From positions 434,001 through 498,000 of the forward strand of contig FMBT01000291.1 of the NCBI GenBank assembly GCA_900095095.1: 64,000 nucleotides of DNA, written 5' to 3'. Under the pieces are notes generated by a model, which made no database searches, had not been told where the DNA came from, and saw only the letters and a program-made list of their open reading frames with translations. The position numbers and the translations under genes were made by a program. Shown here piece by piece: positions 33,601 to 43,373 of the stretch (position 1 is its first letter; every line of letters starts with the position of its first letter). The stretch comes from Fragilariopsis cylindrus CCMP1102 (Eukaryota > Bacillariophyta > Bacillariophyceae > Bacillariales > Bacillariaceae).

Positions 33601-34805
33601 ATCCTGATGTATGGCTCAAACAATGTATTAGACCTGATGGGACTAAATACTATGGCTACATATTATTGTATGTCGATGACGCTCTGTGCATTAACCATGA
33701 TGCCACGGCTGAATTAGATAAGTTAGATGACTTCTTTGTAATGAAACCAAACTCTATAGGAGACCCTGATATATATCTTGGTGGTAAGATTATGAAGTGT
33801 GAAGTCAACGAAGAAAATGATGAAAAAGAATACATTCCTGCATGGGGTATATCACCCACTAAATATGTCAGTGAAGCTGTAACCAATGTAGATAACTACT
33901 TGGCGAAGAATATGAATGGGCGAAAACAACCCAAGAGAAATGCTACTAGTCCATTTGCTAATGGATATAGACCAGAACTGGACTTGAGCCCTGAGCTTGA
34001 CCCGGTATTATGCTCCTACTATCAATCCCAAATAGGAATACTAAGGTGGATGGTAGAACTAGGTAGAATTGATATAATAACTGAAGTTTCAGAACTTGCT
34101 TCTCAGTTGGCTATGCCACGAGAAGGTCACCTAGAAGCAGTATTTAGAATATTCTCATATCTAAAGTACAAGAAAAATAGTGTCATGATATTCGATCCCT
34201 CTTATCCAGAAATTGATCATGAGAACTTCCCCAAGAGAGATTGGAATAATTTCTATGGAGATGTTAAGGAAGAATTGCCACCACTGATGCCTAAACCTTT
34301 AGGACAGGAGGTGATACTGCGATTATTCTGTGATTCAGACTTTGCTGGAGATGGCAATAGTCGAAGATCAAGAACTGGATTCTTTGTCTTCTTAAATGAG
34401 GCACCGATTCAGTGGTTCAGTAAGAAACAAACTAGAATCGAAAACTCAGTATTTGGTGCTGAATTCATTGCTATGAAAACAGGACTGGTATTATAACTGG
34501 ACGTTACCAAAGGCATTAGATATAAGCTTCGTATGATGGGTATTCCAATCAAAGAACCTACATACATTTATGGAGACAATATGTCTGTGATATATAATAC
34601 ATCAAAACCAGAATCAACTTTAAGAAAGAAAGCAAACTCAATCTGTTACCATTATATTCGAGAGAATGTGGCTGCAGATGAGTGTCGAACGGGCCATATC
34701 AGTACACATGAAAACTGTGCTGATATAGCAACTAAACCGTTGTCTTCTGGTGCTAAACGAGATCACCTTGTAGGTAAGGTTATCTATTTCTTTGCACCGG
34801 AATAG
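30654..34805 (+). CDS. Copia pol polyprotein (PR-IN-chromodomain-like-RT-RH), premature TAA at 34494
   Basis: Enzymes for retrotransposition. The aspartic protease motif is at residues 23-28 (DSHADT). The integrase core acidic residues are in FTDTL, MDGA (D389) and SAEAAI (E424, 35 residues on). A chromodomain-like segment lies at about residues 730-765 (KGWLLCVEWKDGTTTWEKLA). Reverse transcriptase follows: SDIENAYLTAP and YVDD at 1006-1009. RNase H is LFCDSDFAGD near 1223. The frame stops at TAA 34494-34496, just after FGAEFIAMKTGLVL, but continues in the same frame for 103 codons (MGIPIKEPTYIYGDNMSVIY, HENCADIATKPLSSGA) to TAG 34803-34805, so RNase H is truncated. Pol is in the same frame as the 3' part of gag, separated only by TGA and four codons before the first ATG (30654). 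Confidence 0.92.
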
Positions 34806-34845
34806 TAAGTTATTTTTCTTACATGTAGCAAGTTATTTTTCTTGC
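34805..34845 (+). repeat. Tandem pair of small hairpins in the element's 3' UTR
   Basis: GTAAG-ttattttt-CTTAC (34805-34822) and GCAAG-ttattttt-CTTGC (34828-34845), with identical 8-base loops and 23-base spacing. The two stems differ only by a paired exchange (T-A to C-G), so pairing is kept. They begin at the pol stop codon. Confidence 0.6.
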
Positions 34846-34916
34846 ATATTAGCTAATCGAAGATCAAATAAGTGAGTAGAAATACCCCATATTGTTCCAT
34901 TTCCCACGACTTACTT

Positions 34917-34923
34917 GAGGGGA
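34917..34923 (+). promoter_or_regulatory. Polypurine tract
   Basis: GAGGGGA ends one base before the right LTR, the expected position for plus-strand priming. Confidence 0.6.
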
Positions 34924-34924
34924 C

Positions 34925-35040
34925 TGAAATAATGGGAGTGTTGACGGACAGACCACTGTAGAATATAAACCACGTAATCTAAATCATAATTTAAAATATT
35001 ATTCACTAACTAGTAGAACGACCATGTCGTACTATTTTCA
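34925..35040 (+). repeat. 3' LTR of the Copia element
   Basis: 116 bp identical to the left LTR. It ends 178 bp upstream of the ATG of the next gene, so any LTR promoter or terminator activity would act on that gene. Confidence 0.95.
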
Positions 35041-35044
35041 GTCG
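35041..35044. repeat. Target-site duplication, right copy
   Basis: GTCG directly after the right LTR, matching 27778-27781. Confidence 0.7.
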
Positions 35045-35218
35045 TTTGTCTTTTTTTGTTAAAAAATTTGACCTCCGCACATAATACATTTGAAATAAAT
35101 TTGAAATAAGAAAGTAACAAAATTCATCACAGTTTTGTAGGAGGACATAACACAAAACCGTGAGACGAAAAAACATTATTCCCCATCTGATAAATTCTCA
35201 CACAAATCAAAGGAAAAC

Positions 35219-37030
35219 ATGACAGCAGAACCGGACACAACATCAACAACAACGAAGACAGCCACTGCCAAAAAGGGCACGGCTGGTCGTACTGATTATG
35301 ACAAGTGGGAAAAGGTAACAAAAACACTTGTTGATGACGTAGAACAAGAAGATAAAAAAGAAAAGGAGATTAGTGAAAGTGCATTAGGTTTGGATGGAAA
35401 ATATGCCCATTCACAAGATCATGCGGACGAACGAATTAAGTCAAAGGATGTATTGAAGGCTAAAAAGGTATTAGATAAATATCATAAACGAGAATCGGCT
35501 GTCCGAGCTGAACTGCAGGGTTTACTCGGACCGACGTCGTCGTCGCTAAAGGAAGAAGAATCGAAATCGTCATCGTCGTCAGAAAAAAAGACAGTTGTTC
35601 GTATTACACGTGATATGATAGATGCAGGTAAACGTGTCGTTGTTATTTCCGACACATCTGGTGCTTCTCCTAATCAGATTGATTCCATCGTTTTGACATC
35701 GGATTTGAGTTTATTAGAATCGAAAATGAAAACGAATGCTACAACAGTTCCTAAAAGTTATCCCGATGATGCTGAGAATGATGTTGTTGCTGTAGATAAC
35801 AAAGATGAAGAAGAAACAGAACGCACTAGTAAGATTTTTGGTGTCATTAAATGTTTCCTAAGTAATGTTCATAACTGTACCATTTTAATCAAGTGCAAAG
35901 TGATTTCGGGAACATTAGAAATGAGTCATTGTACCAATGTTGTGGTCAAAATTGAAAAGGATGCTACTATTGCAACAATCCAAGCTGATCTTTGTGAGGA
36001 TATATCCATAATATTCAACGACGCACCATCAGGAAAGAACGGTACTAGTCCACAGGGCATCCCAATATCGGCAGGAAATAAAGCACGTATTTACTGGGGA
36101 CAAGACAAAGAAGATCGTATTTTCCATGCAGGTGTTAAGAATATGAAGGTTCAAATTAACCGAGATGGGTATCTAGAAACAGAAAGGATGTGTGATTACA
36201 TTGCGGACGGTGCGAAGGTTATTGGTAATACTAGTGAAAAGGAATTCCAATTCGTTACTAGTTGTGAAGACGAGGAACTTGTAACTGAGGCCGTTATGCG
36301 TGTGGGCCTAACGACAGGAGAAAATGCACGACCGATTACAAAACGTGAATTGGCGGCCGAAAAAGAAAAACGAGATAAGGCGGGAAAGATGGCCGTTAAT
36401 ATGGCTGAAGATATGATCCAATTTAAGGAGGTAAACAAGACTGGAGATAAAAAGGTAACAAAAAAGAACGACGAGGAGCAACCGCAAGAACCAGCAACAT
36501 CAGTGGTGGTCGATGAAAAACCACCACCAGTTGTAGAAGAAGAAGACGAAGTGGAAGAAATTTATGCGTCAATGAGTAAGGATGATATCGACCTTGTTGT
36601 AAAAGAATGTGAACAAAACAAGGCACGTGGAAACGAGGCATTTGGTAGTGGTGAATACGCCCAAGCTATTTTACTATATAGTTTGGCATTGGATAAGGCA
36701 GATGAATTACCCGATGATAAAAATGATACCACCAAGAAACAACTTTTTGCTCGAGATGTTACCCTAACGAATCGTTCCGCATGCTTTCTAAAATTAGGAC
36801 ATCATGAAAAGGCTGTAGCAGATGCAAAGCTTGCGCATGAATACAACAAATCCAATGTTAAAGCATGGTTCCGTCATGGATTGGCCTTACATGCCATGAA
36901 AGAATTTCAGGAAGCTATCTCAATTTTAGCACAGGCGAATAAGTTAGAACCTAAGAACAAACAAATCAAGGAGGCTTTGCAGTTTGCTGAAATGAGAATG
37001 AATCAGGATTTACGGAAACGACGGGGATAA
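35219..37030 (+). CDS. C-CAP/cofactor-C-like beta-helix plus C-terminal TPR protein
   Basis: 603 aa, one exon, intact. The N-terminal 110 residues are charged and helical. Residues about 200-330 look like the CAP C-terminal/TBCC-type right-handed beta-helix: KIFGVIKCFLSNVHNCTILI, KVISGTLEMSHCTNVVVKIE, IATIQADLCEDISIIFNDAP. Then come ARIYWGQDKEDRIFHAGVKN and a conserved-looking segment with MAVNMAEDMIQF. After an acidic Pro-rich linker, residues about 460-590 carry three TPR motifs of the HSP90/HSP70-cochaperone type (KARGNEAFGSGEYAQAILLY, TNRSACFLKLGHHEKAVADA, WFRHGLALHAMKEFQEAISI). CAP-type domains bind actin and TBCC types act on tubulin or Arl GTPases, so a cytoskeletal or GTPase chaperone role is an inference. 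The Copia insertion occupies its proximal promoter. Confidence 0.7.
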   Translation: MTAEPDTTSTTTKTATAKKGTAGRTDYDKWEKVTKTLVDDVEQEDKKEKEISESALGLDGKYAHSQDHADERIKSKDVLKAKKVLDKYHKRESAVRAELQGLLGPTSSSLKEEESKSSSSSEKKTVVRITRDMIDAGKRVVVISDTSGASPNQIDSIVLTSDLSLLESKMKTNATTVPKSYPDDAENDVVAVDNKDEEETERTSKIFGVIKCFLSNVHNCTILIKCKVISGTLEMSHCTNVVVKIEKDATIATIQADLCEDISIIFNDAPSGKNGTSPQGIPISAGNKARIYWGQDKEDRIFHAGVKNMKVQINRDGYLETERMCDYIADGAKVIGNTSEKEFQFVTSCEDEELVTEAVMRVGLTTGENARPITKRELAAEKEKRDKAGKMAVNMAEDMIQFKEVNKTGDKKVTKKNDEEQPQEPATSVVVDEKPPPVVEEEDEVEEIYASMSKDDIDLVVKECEQNKARGNEAFGSGEYAQAILLYSLALDKADELPDDKNDTTKKQLFARDVTLTNRSACFLKLGHHEKAVADAKLAHEYNKSNVKAWFRHGLALHAMKEFQEAISILAQANKLEPKNKQIKEALQFAEMRMNQDLRKRRG

Positions 37031-37618
37031 TTAGAAAGAAACAGTTTGTTGATATGTTGTGCCTTTGCTATTTATTTATTTGTTGTTAAAATAAAGTAAA
37101 ATTATGCACTAATCTGCAAGTAATCATAGCTATATAGATATTGTTTTGTTTGCTTTACCTGCCAAGGGGATACTGTTTGTATCATCTTCAAATCATCGAA
37201 CTGTTGAGAGAAACGACGTCAAATAAGTTTTCTTGCTTGAGTCGTAGTCGTGATTGAATTATTATAGTGTTCCATATTCAATAAAGAACGTGATCGAAGA
37301 GAAATTAAATCAAAAACGAATCGAGAACGAACAATGATCCATTGTACTTCATAGCGGCAGATATCATAGACTGTTACAGTCAAAACACCAAAGTATCATA
37401 CTTCAAGTAACATCAAGGAGCAAGCAACTAAGTTGGGTGGACAGTTACGAATCTCATAAACTGTAGACTGAATGCATCATATCGACAAATCCATTCAAGC
37501 TACACACACGCAAAGAAATTAATACAGTAAAAAAAGTTATCGATCGACACCTACCACTAATAGAGTAAAGAGTAATAATAATATCCTAATTAAATAAGAC
37601 GAGTTTACCATAAAGAAG
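37031..37618. other. Intergenic
   Basis: 3' UTR of the CAP/TPR gene (an AATAAA-like signal near 37089) and promoter of the PSMD9 gene, with one TACAGTA near 37525. No gene is seen. Confidence 0.45.
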
Positions 37619-38799
37619 ATGTCTCGAGACGATCCCACAATAAAGGCTGACGCCGCCGCACTAGAAGATGAGACATCATTGCGCAAACTACTAACTACTT
37701 TGGATGTTCAAAAAAAGACCATCGAAAGTGAGGCGGATGCAATTTTACACGAATTGACAAATCCTCCTAGTGAAGGTATTGAACCGATGGGACTCGATAC
37801 ACCATTAGTCGATGCTGACGGATATCCCAGAGGTGATATCGACGTGTACCGAGCAAGGAGTCAACGGAATCGATTCCGTCATCTGCAAACGGATCATAAA
37901 GAAATAAAAGTAAAAATCGAAGGTCTACTGGACGAGCTGGCGAAGAAAAAGGTAAGGAACCAGTCAATCATCTCGAATAAAATGAAACGAACGTGGTGCG
38001 ATTAAGTTACCGCTAGAGAAATTGATAATACTATAAGACAAATGGTCTATTTTGCGTACTGAGTTCAATTGTTTTCCAAAATTCTTTTTCCATTTATCTG
38101 TCAACAACACTTATACCCTACTTTCATCCACGACGTACACATACGCCATATTCTTTGCGACATTGAAAAAAATACGACGATGTTAAATAATAGGATGCTA
38201 CCAAAGAGAAAGCACAAATTGAGGAAAATAACCTCCGCTTAGCTCCGAAACCAAAACCAAAGTTTGATGCTGCTACCGGAAAGTGGGTTGTGAAAAATTG
38301 GGATGGCTCTGTCGCTGGTGTAAATGGGGGTGAACAAATTAGTTTTAATGACCTTACACAGAATAGAGATATTTCTGCCATAACCGAACCAAGCCGAACG
38401 ACCGTCCCTGTTGCATTAGTAGATGGATCTACATCCGATACTAGAACTACTAGTACTACTAGTAGACGCCCATTCGCGAAAGTAGATGGGGTGACACATC
38501 CTTCACCAGCAGCAGATGCTGGAATGAAAGTGAATGATCTCATTATTCGTTTTGGACCATTAGACGCCGATAATAACGACAGACTTCGGGCTGTTGCTAC
38601 ATTGGTACCGGGAGTTGCTGAAGTAAATGGGAAGATTCAGATTTCTGTTCTACGTCGTCGCCAACAATCTACATCTACATCCGAAGATAATAATATTGAT
38701 TACAACGATGAAACCCAATGGGAAGAGGCCGTGCTGATTCTCCATCCTCGTCCGTTTGATGGTCGTGGTGTATTGGGATGTCACATCGTCCCTTTTTGA
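37619..38799 (+). CDS. PSMD9: 26S proteasome assembly chaperone PSMD9/Nas2 (p27)
   Basis: Chaperone that binds the base ATPase Rpt5 during assembly of the 19S particle. Exon 1 (37619-37951) encodes the N-terminal coiled region, with the family's PPSEGIEPMGLDTPLVDADG and YPRGDIDVYRARSQRNRF. A 242-bp intron ends at TAG 38191-38193, so exon 2 is 38194-38799; an alternative acceptor at 38207-38208 is also in frame and drops five residues. Exon 2 carries the PDZ domain (PFAKVDGVTHPSPAADAGMK, VNDLIIRFGPLDADN) and ends near ILHPRPFDGRGVLGCHIVPF, the usual C-terminus. Length is about 312 aa, somewhat longer than the human protein because of Ser/Thr-rich and linker insertions. Confidence 0.92.
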
Positions 38800-39174
38800 T
38801 TCGTAACAGTAATCCTTTCAATAGCAACGGCAACGGCAAAGAAAAGCCAATAATAATATTGCATTTCATCGTACATATTAATTATTTATAGACTACAGTA
38901 CTAGATAACTACACGGTATTCAATACAGATATAGTCGCTAGCGTGTACAGCAAGGATTTTGTGCGATCAAAATATAGAATATTATATATTATAAATTATA
39001 CATGCTATTAAGACAGACAGAGAACCCGAATTAACCTATCAATCATTCAATCGATCATAGAATAGTTTTTCTTCTTCATTATTTTTCATACCGTCGTGTT
39101 CGTCGAACTTGTTGTTGATGTTTTTGTTTCTGATCATGTTGAGGATGATTTTGTAACTGACGTGGAAATGCCAT
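38800..39174. other. Intergenic between converging genes
   Basis: AT-rich (for example 38970-39003). One TACAGTA at about 38894. No gene is seen. Confidence 0.45.
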
Positions 39175-40206
39175 TTATGTCGTTTGACTACTAGTACTTG
39201 TACTAATAGCACTACTCTCCAATCGATCAACTGCACGAATCATTTCATCAACGGCTACATGGATATGTTCGCTAGTTCCACGATTTCCATTCCAGGCCAT
39301 TGAAAGATTATCTTGAAGTAAGAATCGTTGTCGAAATAAACCTTTACGTACTGTCAACCAATGTTTCTTTTCCTGTTCATCATAGCTAGTCCAAATTCTA
39401 ATGTTATCATCGGTCGTCGTCGTCGTCGTAGTTGCAACGTGACTGGTACTAGTACTGATAGTGGAGGATGAAGATTCGATTGTTGTTGTTGTTGTACCCT
39501 TCATGATGACTTCATTATCGTCTCCTATTGAAGTTAATTCTGCTACCTCGGTATTTCTATTCTTATCATCGTTATTTCCATTGCTATTCTTATTTTCAAT
39601 ATTGTTGTTGTTGCTGTTGTTTTCATCAACATTCTTTTGTTGGTGAACGATGTCATTATCGCTTGGACCATCCAAAGAGGGAGTTGGTGGTGACAATGAC
39701 AATGGCCGTTGTACCACAAACTTTACTTCGAAACTGCCGTCTCTATGTAGCGTTAGAGACCGATCCAAACCTTTTTCTATGATCCATTCATAACGACAAT
39801 CTTGTAGATATTCTAAAACGACTTGAGAGAGTGGATGGACATAAACACTACGGATCTCCGTGGACAATCCATCTGATGAATTGCTGCTACTGCTGGTGCT
39901 GCTGTTATTGTCGTTGGTGGTAGTAGTTCCTCCTGTTGTCGTATTGGATGTGGAAGAGAAGGAACATCGAGAAAGTCCCGTTGTTTTCTTTGATAAATGA
40001 TAATGATGATCAAATAATACACAGCGGTGGTTGAAACCGGATACGGATGGTGCTGTTGTTACAAATCGATGATGGGTCGTCGCGGTCTTTTCGTTAGTAG
40101 CAGAAGTAGTAGTAGTAGCTGCAGCAGCGGTAATAGAGGAGTTGCTGGCGACGATTGTGTGTCGTCGCAATCTACGAAATGGTGATCGAAACACGATACG
40201 GTTCAT
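39175..40206 (-). CDS. Hypothetical protein with organellar-type presequence
   Basis: 343 aa, single exon, family not recognised. The N-terminus MNRIVFRSPFRRLRRHTIVA is Arg-rich with no acids, a probable mitochondrial presequence. Three conserved-looking blocks are separated by Thr/Ser/Asn repeats: EIRSVYVHPLSQVVLEYLQD, then EWIIEKGLDRSLTLHRDGSF, and finally KKHWLTVRKGLFRQRFLLQD leading into NLSMAWNGNRGTSEHIHVAV. The spacers are encoded by triplet repeats (GTC/GTT tracts at 39415-39500), which explains the long open frames on the opposite strand. The start has a good context and no upstream ATG in frame. It converges on PSMD9 and diverges from ObgC. Confidence 0.65.
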   Translation of the reverse strand: MNRIVFRSPFRRLRRHTIVASNSSITAAAATTTTSATNEKTATTHHRFVTTAPSVSGFNHRCVLFDHHYHLSKKTTGLSRCSFSSTSNTTTGGTTTTNDNNSSTSSSSNSSDGLSTEIRSVYVHPLSQVVLEYLQDCRYEWIIEKGLDRSLTLHRDGSFEVKFVVQRPLSLSPPTPSLDGPSDNDIVHQQKNVDENNSNNNNIENKNSNGNNDDKNRNTEVAELTSIGDDNEVIMKGTTTTTIESSSSTISTSTSHVATTTTTTTDDNIRIWTSYDEQEKKHWLTVRKGLFRQRFLLQDNLSMAWNGNRGTSEHIHVAVDEMIRAVDRLESSAISTSTSSQTT

Positions 40207-40836
40207 CCTTTTTACCTCCTTCTGTCTGTCTCTCTTTCTCTTGCGTCGATGCTAGCTATATATCGAATCTACCGTTGCATTTACTTATATAAAGTGCCGA
40301 ATAGAAGATGTGCAATACTTGTACAGACGGTAAGTTCTGTGTTTCTTAGCTTGCAATAATAGATACAAGTACAACATCATCAACATGCATTGCATGCATG
40401 CAATAAAGAACACAGAACTTAAAAGGAATGAATGAATCGAATCATCAAGGAATCACGACTGAGAATTTTAAATGAAGAGAGAAAACTGAAGAACTGAGAT
40501 CTCACCAATATTCGCAATTCGTGATTGAATTATGGACTGATGTGTCACGTGTAAGTCGAGTGAGTCGACAAACAGCTTTTTTGGTGCGTACGCTTGTACG
40601 TTAGACGCAGAACCATCAAGATAATTGTTTTCTTTCAAATATCCTTCACATCATCTTCTTTACGAAGAATTTACTAACGAGAATTGTTTCGAGTTAATCG
40701 AACAATAATGGAACCGTTCAACAACATAAGAACACCACTGGCCAACGACTTGTAATAGAATAGGCAGAGATAAGAATACCCTACGCAACAACAGAGTAGT
40801 CTGACTCCTCGTTTAAATTTTTTTGTTCTGCATAAA
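40207..40836. promoter_or_regulatory. Divergent promoter region
   Basis: Between the hypothetical protein (-) and ObgC (+). Contains the overlapping palindromic string ATGCATTGCATGCATGCA near 40385-40403. No gene is seen. Confidence 0.45.
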
Positions 40837-43118
40837 ATGATCCGAATACGCAACAATAACTGCAATCGCGGCGGCCGTGATGGCAGTGGAAATAGCATCG
40901 TATCATTGGTGATTGGTTTCTGTTGTTTAGTGTCAACAACAATAATCCTATCGAAAAACAGTAACAATAGTAATAGTAAATTTTTTTCATCGGCATTTAC
41001 TCCCTCGTCTTTGTCATCAATAACACGAACAATCCAACCAAATGCTCAACTGATATCGAGAAAATCATCGTCATCTTTGTCAGTTTTAACTGATGTCTAT
41101 GATGCCGATCGAGAAGAAGCACTCGAGCTCAAGAAAAAAGTTCTAACCGAACGGCGGGGTTTGGGTAAGAGTGGCAGTAGTGGTACTAATGTCAAAGACG
41201 ATCAAGAATGGAAATTTTTCGATACTGCACGTTGTCATGTTAATGGTGGTGATGGGGGGAATGGTTGTGTTTCATTTCGACGAGAAAAGGGTGAACCTAT
41301 GGGTGGGCCCAATGGTGGTAATGGTGGACGGGGTGGATCTGTTATTTTCGTTTGTGACGATGGAACGAATACACTAGCACCATTACGGAATCGTGTCCAC
41401 ATTAGAGCAACAAAAGCACGGAACGGACTCGGGAAAGGTAAACATGGTCAAAAGGGTAGGGACGTAACTATGAAGGTACCTCCAGGGACGCTTATTAGAG
41501 AATTACATACGCAGAAACTTGCAGGTGAATTGCGCAATCATGGTGACGAGTTAATTGTAGCAAGAGGTGGTCGTGGTGGTAGAGGAAACGCTGCATTTAT
41601 GACACACCGGAACAATTCACCAAAACTTGCCGAACGGGCAGAACCAGGAATCGCACGATGGTTATCAGTAGAATTACGATTAGTTGCCGATGTGGGATTT
41701 TTGGGGAAACCGAATGCTGGAAAGTCTACACTATTGGCGGCAGCATCAGCGGCACGACCAAAAATTGCCAATTATCCCTTCACAACTATCGTTCCTAATT
41801 TAGGTGTATGTGATATCAGTGATGACGGTGCTGGTTTGATCTTGTGTGACATTCCCGGTCTGATTGAGGGGTAAGTCGGACTTTAAATAGTATTACCGCT
41901 GCTTCAGCTGCTATTTTTTCCTTCTCAGCTTCTTACTTGTGTTATTTGACAGCGCGTTCTTATATCGATTCAATACATTTACTCACTGTTGAATTTATTA
42001 ATATTCCTGTTGCGTGTGTTTTCTTCGTCAACTCCAATTATAGGGCTGCAGAAGGTGCTGGACTAGGACCCGCATTTTTAAGACATGTACAACGGTGTAA
42101 GGTCCTATTGCACGTTGTGGATGGGAGCTCAGATGATCCAATTGGAGATTTTGTCACTATCAATAAAGAGTTAGAGAAATACGATCCCTTCTTAGCAGAT
42201 AAACCGCAGGTTGTTGTTCTTAACAAGGTTGACATTCCTGAAGTGCAAGAACGAGAGGCTGAGTTGATCGCAGAACTTAAGGAAAAGGCGGGTCATTCCA
42301 GGGTCTTGACCATATCCGCTGCAACAACGAAGAATGTCAAGGAACTGATGGGACGATTGAAAAAGTTTGTCTCAGTACAACCTGAGGCCGATTTGCCACC
42401 CGTTCCTGAAGTCAATCTTGCCAAGGCTCCTTTGGAATACGATAGTGATGATTACGGTACGTTTGGTTGAATTCGTCATTACAATCATTGGATACACTTA
42501 TTAGTATTGATGGGACTTTTCAATGACATCTGTAACTAGTATTTGGCTAAATTGGATACAAACACTCACACAATGGTATGTATGTATCTCTCTCTCTCTC
42601 TTTCTCTTCCTCAATTCTACGTTAAAATAGAAATCATGAGTGATCCATCATATCCTGGTCAATGGAGAGTATCCGGAATGTATATAGAACAAATCGCGAA
42701 GATGACGCATTGGGAGTACCCTGAGGCTGTGGCTCGCTTTGGTAGACAACTTGATGCTCTTGGTATTTCACAGGAACTAGAGTTTCGAGGAGCTAATGAC
42801 GGTGATTTGGTCATGGTAGACGAATTCGATTTTGAATTCAATTCTTGTTTTACCAATCAATATATTCCTAAAGATCAATTGGATAGGGAATATACTTATG
42901 ATGAAGATGGTAATCGTATTATTGAAGAAGACGAAGAAGACGACGCGTGCCATGGCAACCCTATTCACAAGGAGGTTTCCTTGCTGAAGATTCTGATGAA
43001 TTGGTCGGATTTCAGTCTGATGATTGGGAATTCTTGGATGAGGATGGCGAAGAAGATGGCGAATTTGCTTTTACAGAGGATGAAGTATGGACATCATCTT
43101 AATTTGCAGATAAGATAA
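40837..43118 (+). CDS. Plastid-targeted Obg GTPase (ObgC-like), 3 exons
   Basis: Obg-family GTPase acting in large-ribosomal-subunit maturation in the plastid. Exons are 40837-41870, 42044-42456 and 42631 onward; introns are 173 and 174 bp. The N-terminal signal anchor (IVSLVIGFCCLVSTTIIL) is followed by SSAFTP, the plastid motif. The Obg fold is rich in glycine (CHVNGGDGGNGCVSFRREKG, GGPNGGNGGRGGS). The G domain has G1 GKPNAGKST, switch I YPFTTIVPNLG, G3 DIPGLIEGAAEGAGLG across the first splice, and G4 NKVD. Exon 3 encodes the OCT domain (PGQWRVSGMYIEQIAKMTHW, GANDGDLVMVDEFDFEF). Near 42945 one base seems missing. The literal frame ends at 43118, but the neighbouring frame gives the acidic tail (VPWQPYSQGGFLAED...) ending at 43102. 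Confidence 0.9.
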
Positions 43119-43373
43119 CATTGACATACAGACTAAATGTAGATCATAGGATATTTTAGTTAAAAATTAAATTTTACTATTTAACCTAAATATTTATGAA
43201 ATTCAGGTGGATATTTTTGTATCATAGGTTTCCACCCGATATATAGTCGGTATACCAAACCGACAAGATAAGTTAATAATTGTATGGTATGTTAAGCGAG
43301 CATGGTAGTCAATGCTTCGAACTCTAACGCAGAAAAATGTGATGCGATATAATGATGTTACGGTGAAATGTCA

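Larger units (their letters stand above)
27782..35040 (+). mobile_element. Ty1/copia (diatom CoDi-like) LTR retrotransposon, defective
   Basis: Complete 7,259-bp element: two identical 116-bp LTRs, about 1.1 kb of leader, gag (28991-30641) and pol (30654-34805) in the order protease, integrase, reverse transcriptase, RNase H, which defines Ty1/copia. The flanks share GTCG directly outside both LTRs (27778-27781 and 35041-35044), consistent with a 4-5 bp target duplication. A purine-rich tract lies before the right LTR and a TATCAG primer-site-like sequence follows the left LTR. LTR identity implies recent insertion, yet this copy has a 40-bp frameshifting duplication in gag and a premature TAA in pol, so it is probably non-autonomous. 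It lies between the RING-PDZ gene and the start of the CAP/TPR gene, in the latter's promoter. Confidence 0.95.
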
